A DNA stretch of 7,677 nucleotides from Paracoccaceae bacterium (lineage in GTDB: Bacteria; Pseudomonadota; Alphaproteobacteria; Rhodobacterales; Rhodobacteraceae). Location of the stretch: assembly GCA_012036325.1 (NCBI GenBank), contig JAAUPC010000161.1:1-7677 (forward strand). The letters run 5' to 3'. The notes beneath the pieces are model-generated. The model was not told where the DNA came from. It was given only the letters and a program-made list of their open reading frames with translations, and searched no databases. The position numbers and the translations under genes are program-made. This document shows, in pieces, positions 7,537 to 7,677 of the stretch. Position 1 is the first letter of the stretch; every line of letters begins with the position of its first letter.

Positions 7537-7677
7537 GCATCCACGTCGGGCGCCATGCTGGATCGTTGGTCGCTGACTTGACGAAACGGCGCCCTCGTTC
7601 GTGCGATGCCGTTGTTCCCAATGATGACCTTTAGCACTCCCAAAGGAGCAGCGACGCCTCGGTGGCCACCGACCGTG

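Noticed and set aside
7621..7677. Plus-strand ATG frame running off the right edge
   Set aside because: Only 19 codons are visible, with no Shine-Dalgarno and no recognisable sequence; too little to call. The palindrome CGGTGGCCACCG (7660-7671) inside it is noted but could be chance.

Overview
This GC-rich window reads like alphaproteobacterial DNA, most likely from Rhodobacterales or a relative. That rests on codon usage, overlapping operon starts, a Tat-type leader and a DUF2087 protein of a type I associate with Alphaproteobacteria. It is inference, not a taxonomic proof. The first ~5.4 kb is compact and metabolic. The remainder is AT-richer accessory DNA with a decayed insertion sequence and one conserved hypothetical gene.

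Layout. (1) 1-2286, minus strand: an Asp/Glu-family racemase, a 27-codon mini-ORF, then an extracellular family 5 ABC solute-binding protein that runs off the left edge. (2) 2287-2455: a divergent control region with a plus-strand promoter and two operator-like palindromes whose centres lie 20 bp apart. (3) 2456-3259, plus strand: a Cro/CI-type HTH regulator with an unrecognised C-terminal domain. (4) 3268-5548, minus strand: a 51-codon ORF, a type I L-asparaginase and an aspartase/fumarase-superfamily lyase, joined by stop/start overlaps (GTGA and TGATG). The lyase converges on the regulator with only 8 bp between stop codons. (5) 5768-6270, plus strand: a frameshifted 3' remnant of an IS256 (Mutator) transposase. 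(6) 6271-6963: about 690 bp without a convincing gene, holding several hairpins. (7) 6964-7536, minus strand: a DUF2087 protein followed by a good intrinsic terminator.

Proposed logic. The binding protein would bring in a peptide or amino-acid-like solute. The racemase would interconvert D- and L-aspartate (or glutamate), asparaginase would release aspartate and ammonia from asparagine, and aspartase would convert aspartate to fumarate and ammonia. Together this looks like an Asx (D/L-Asp, Asn) catabolic locus with a divergently transcribed regulator. The individual enzyme families are well established; the combination and its control are inferred.

Sequence quality matters here. The lyase gene passes through all three frames within 52 bp and returns to frame, and the binding-protein gene is frameshifted near its 3' end. 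Each of these four events is explained by one extra base in a homopolymer or doubled base, so sequencing error is a serious explanation alongside real mutation.
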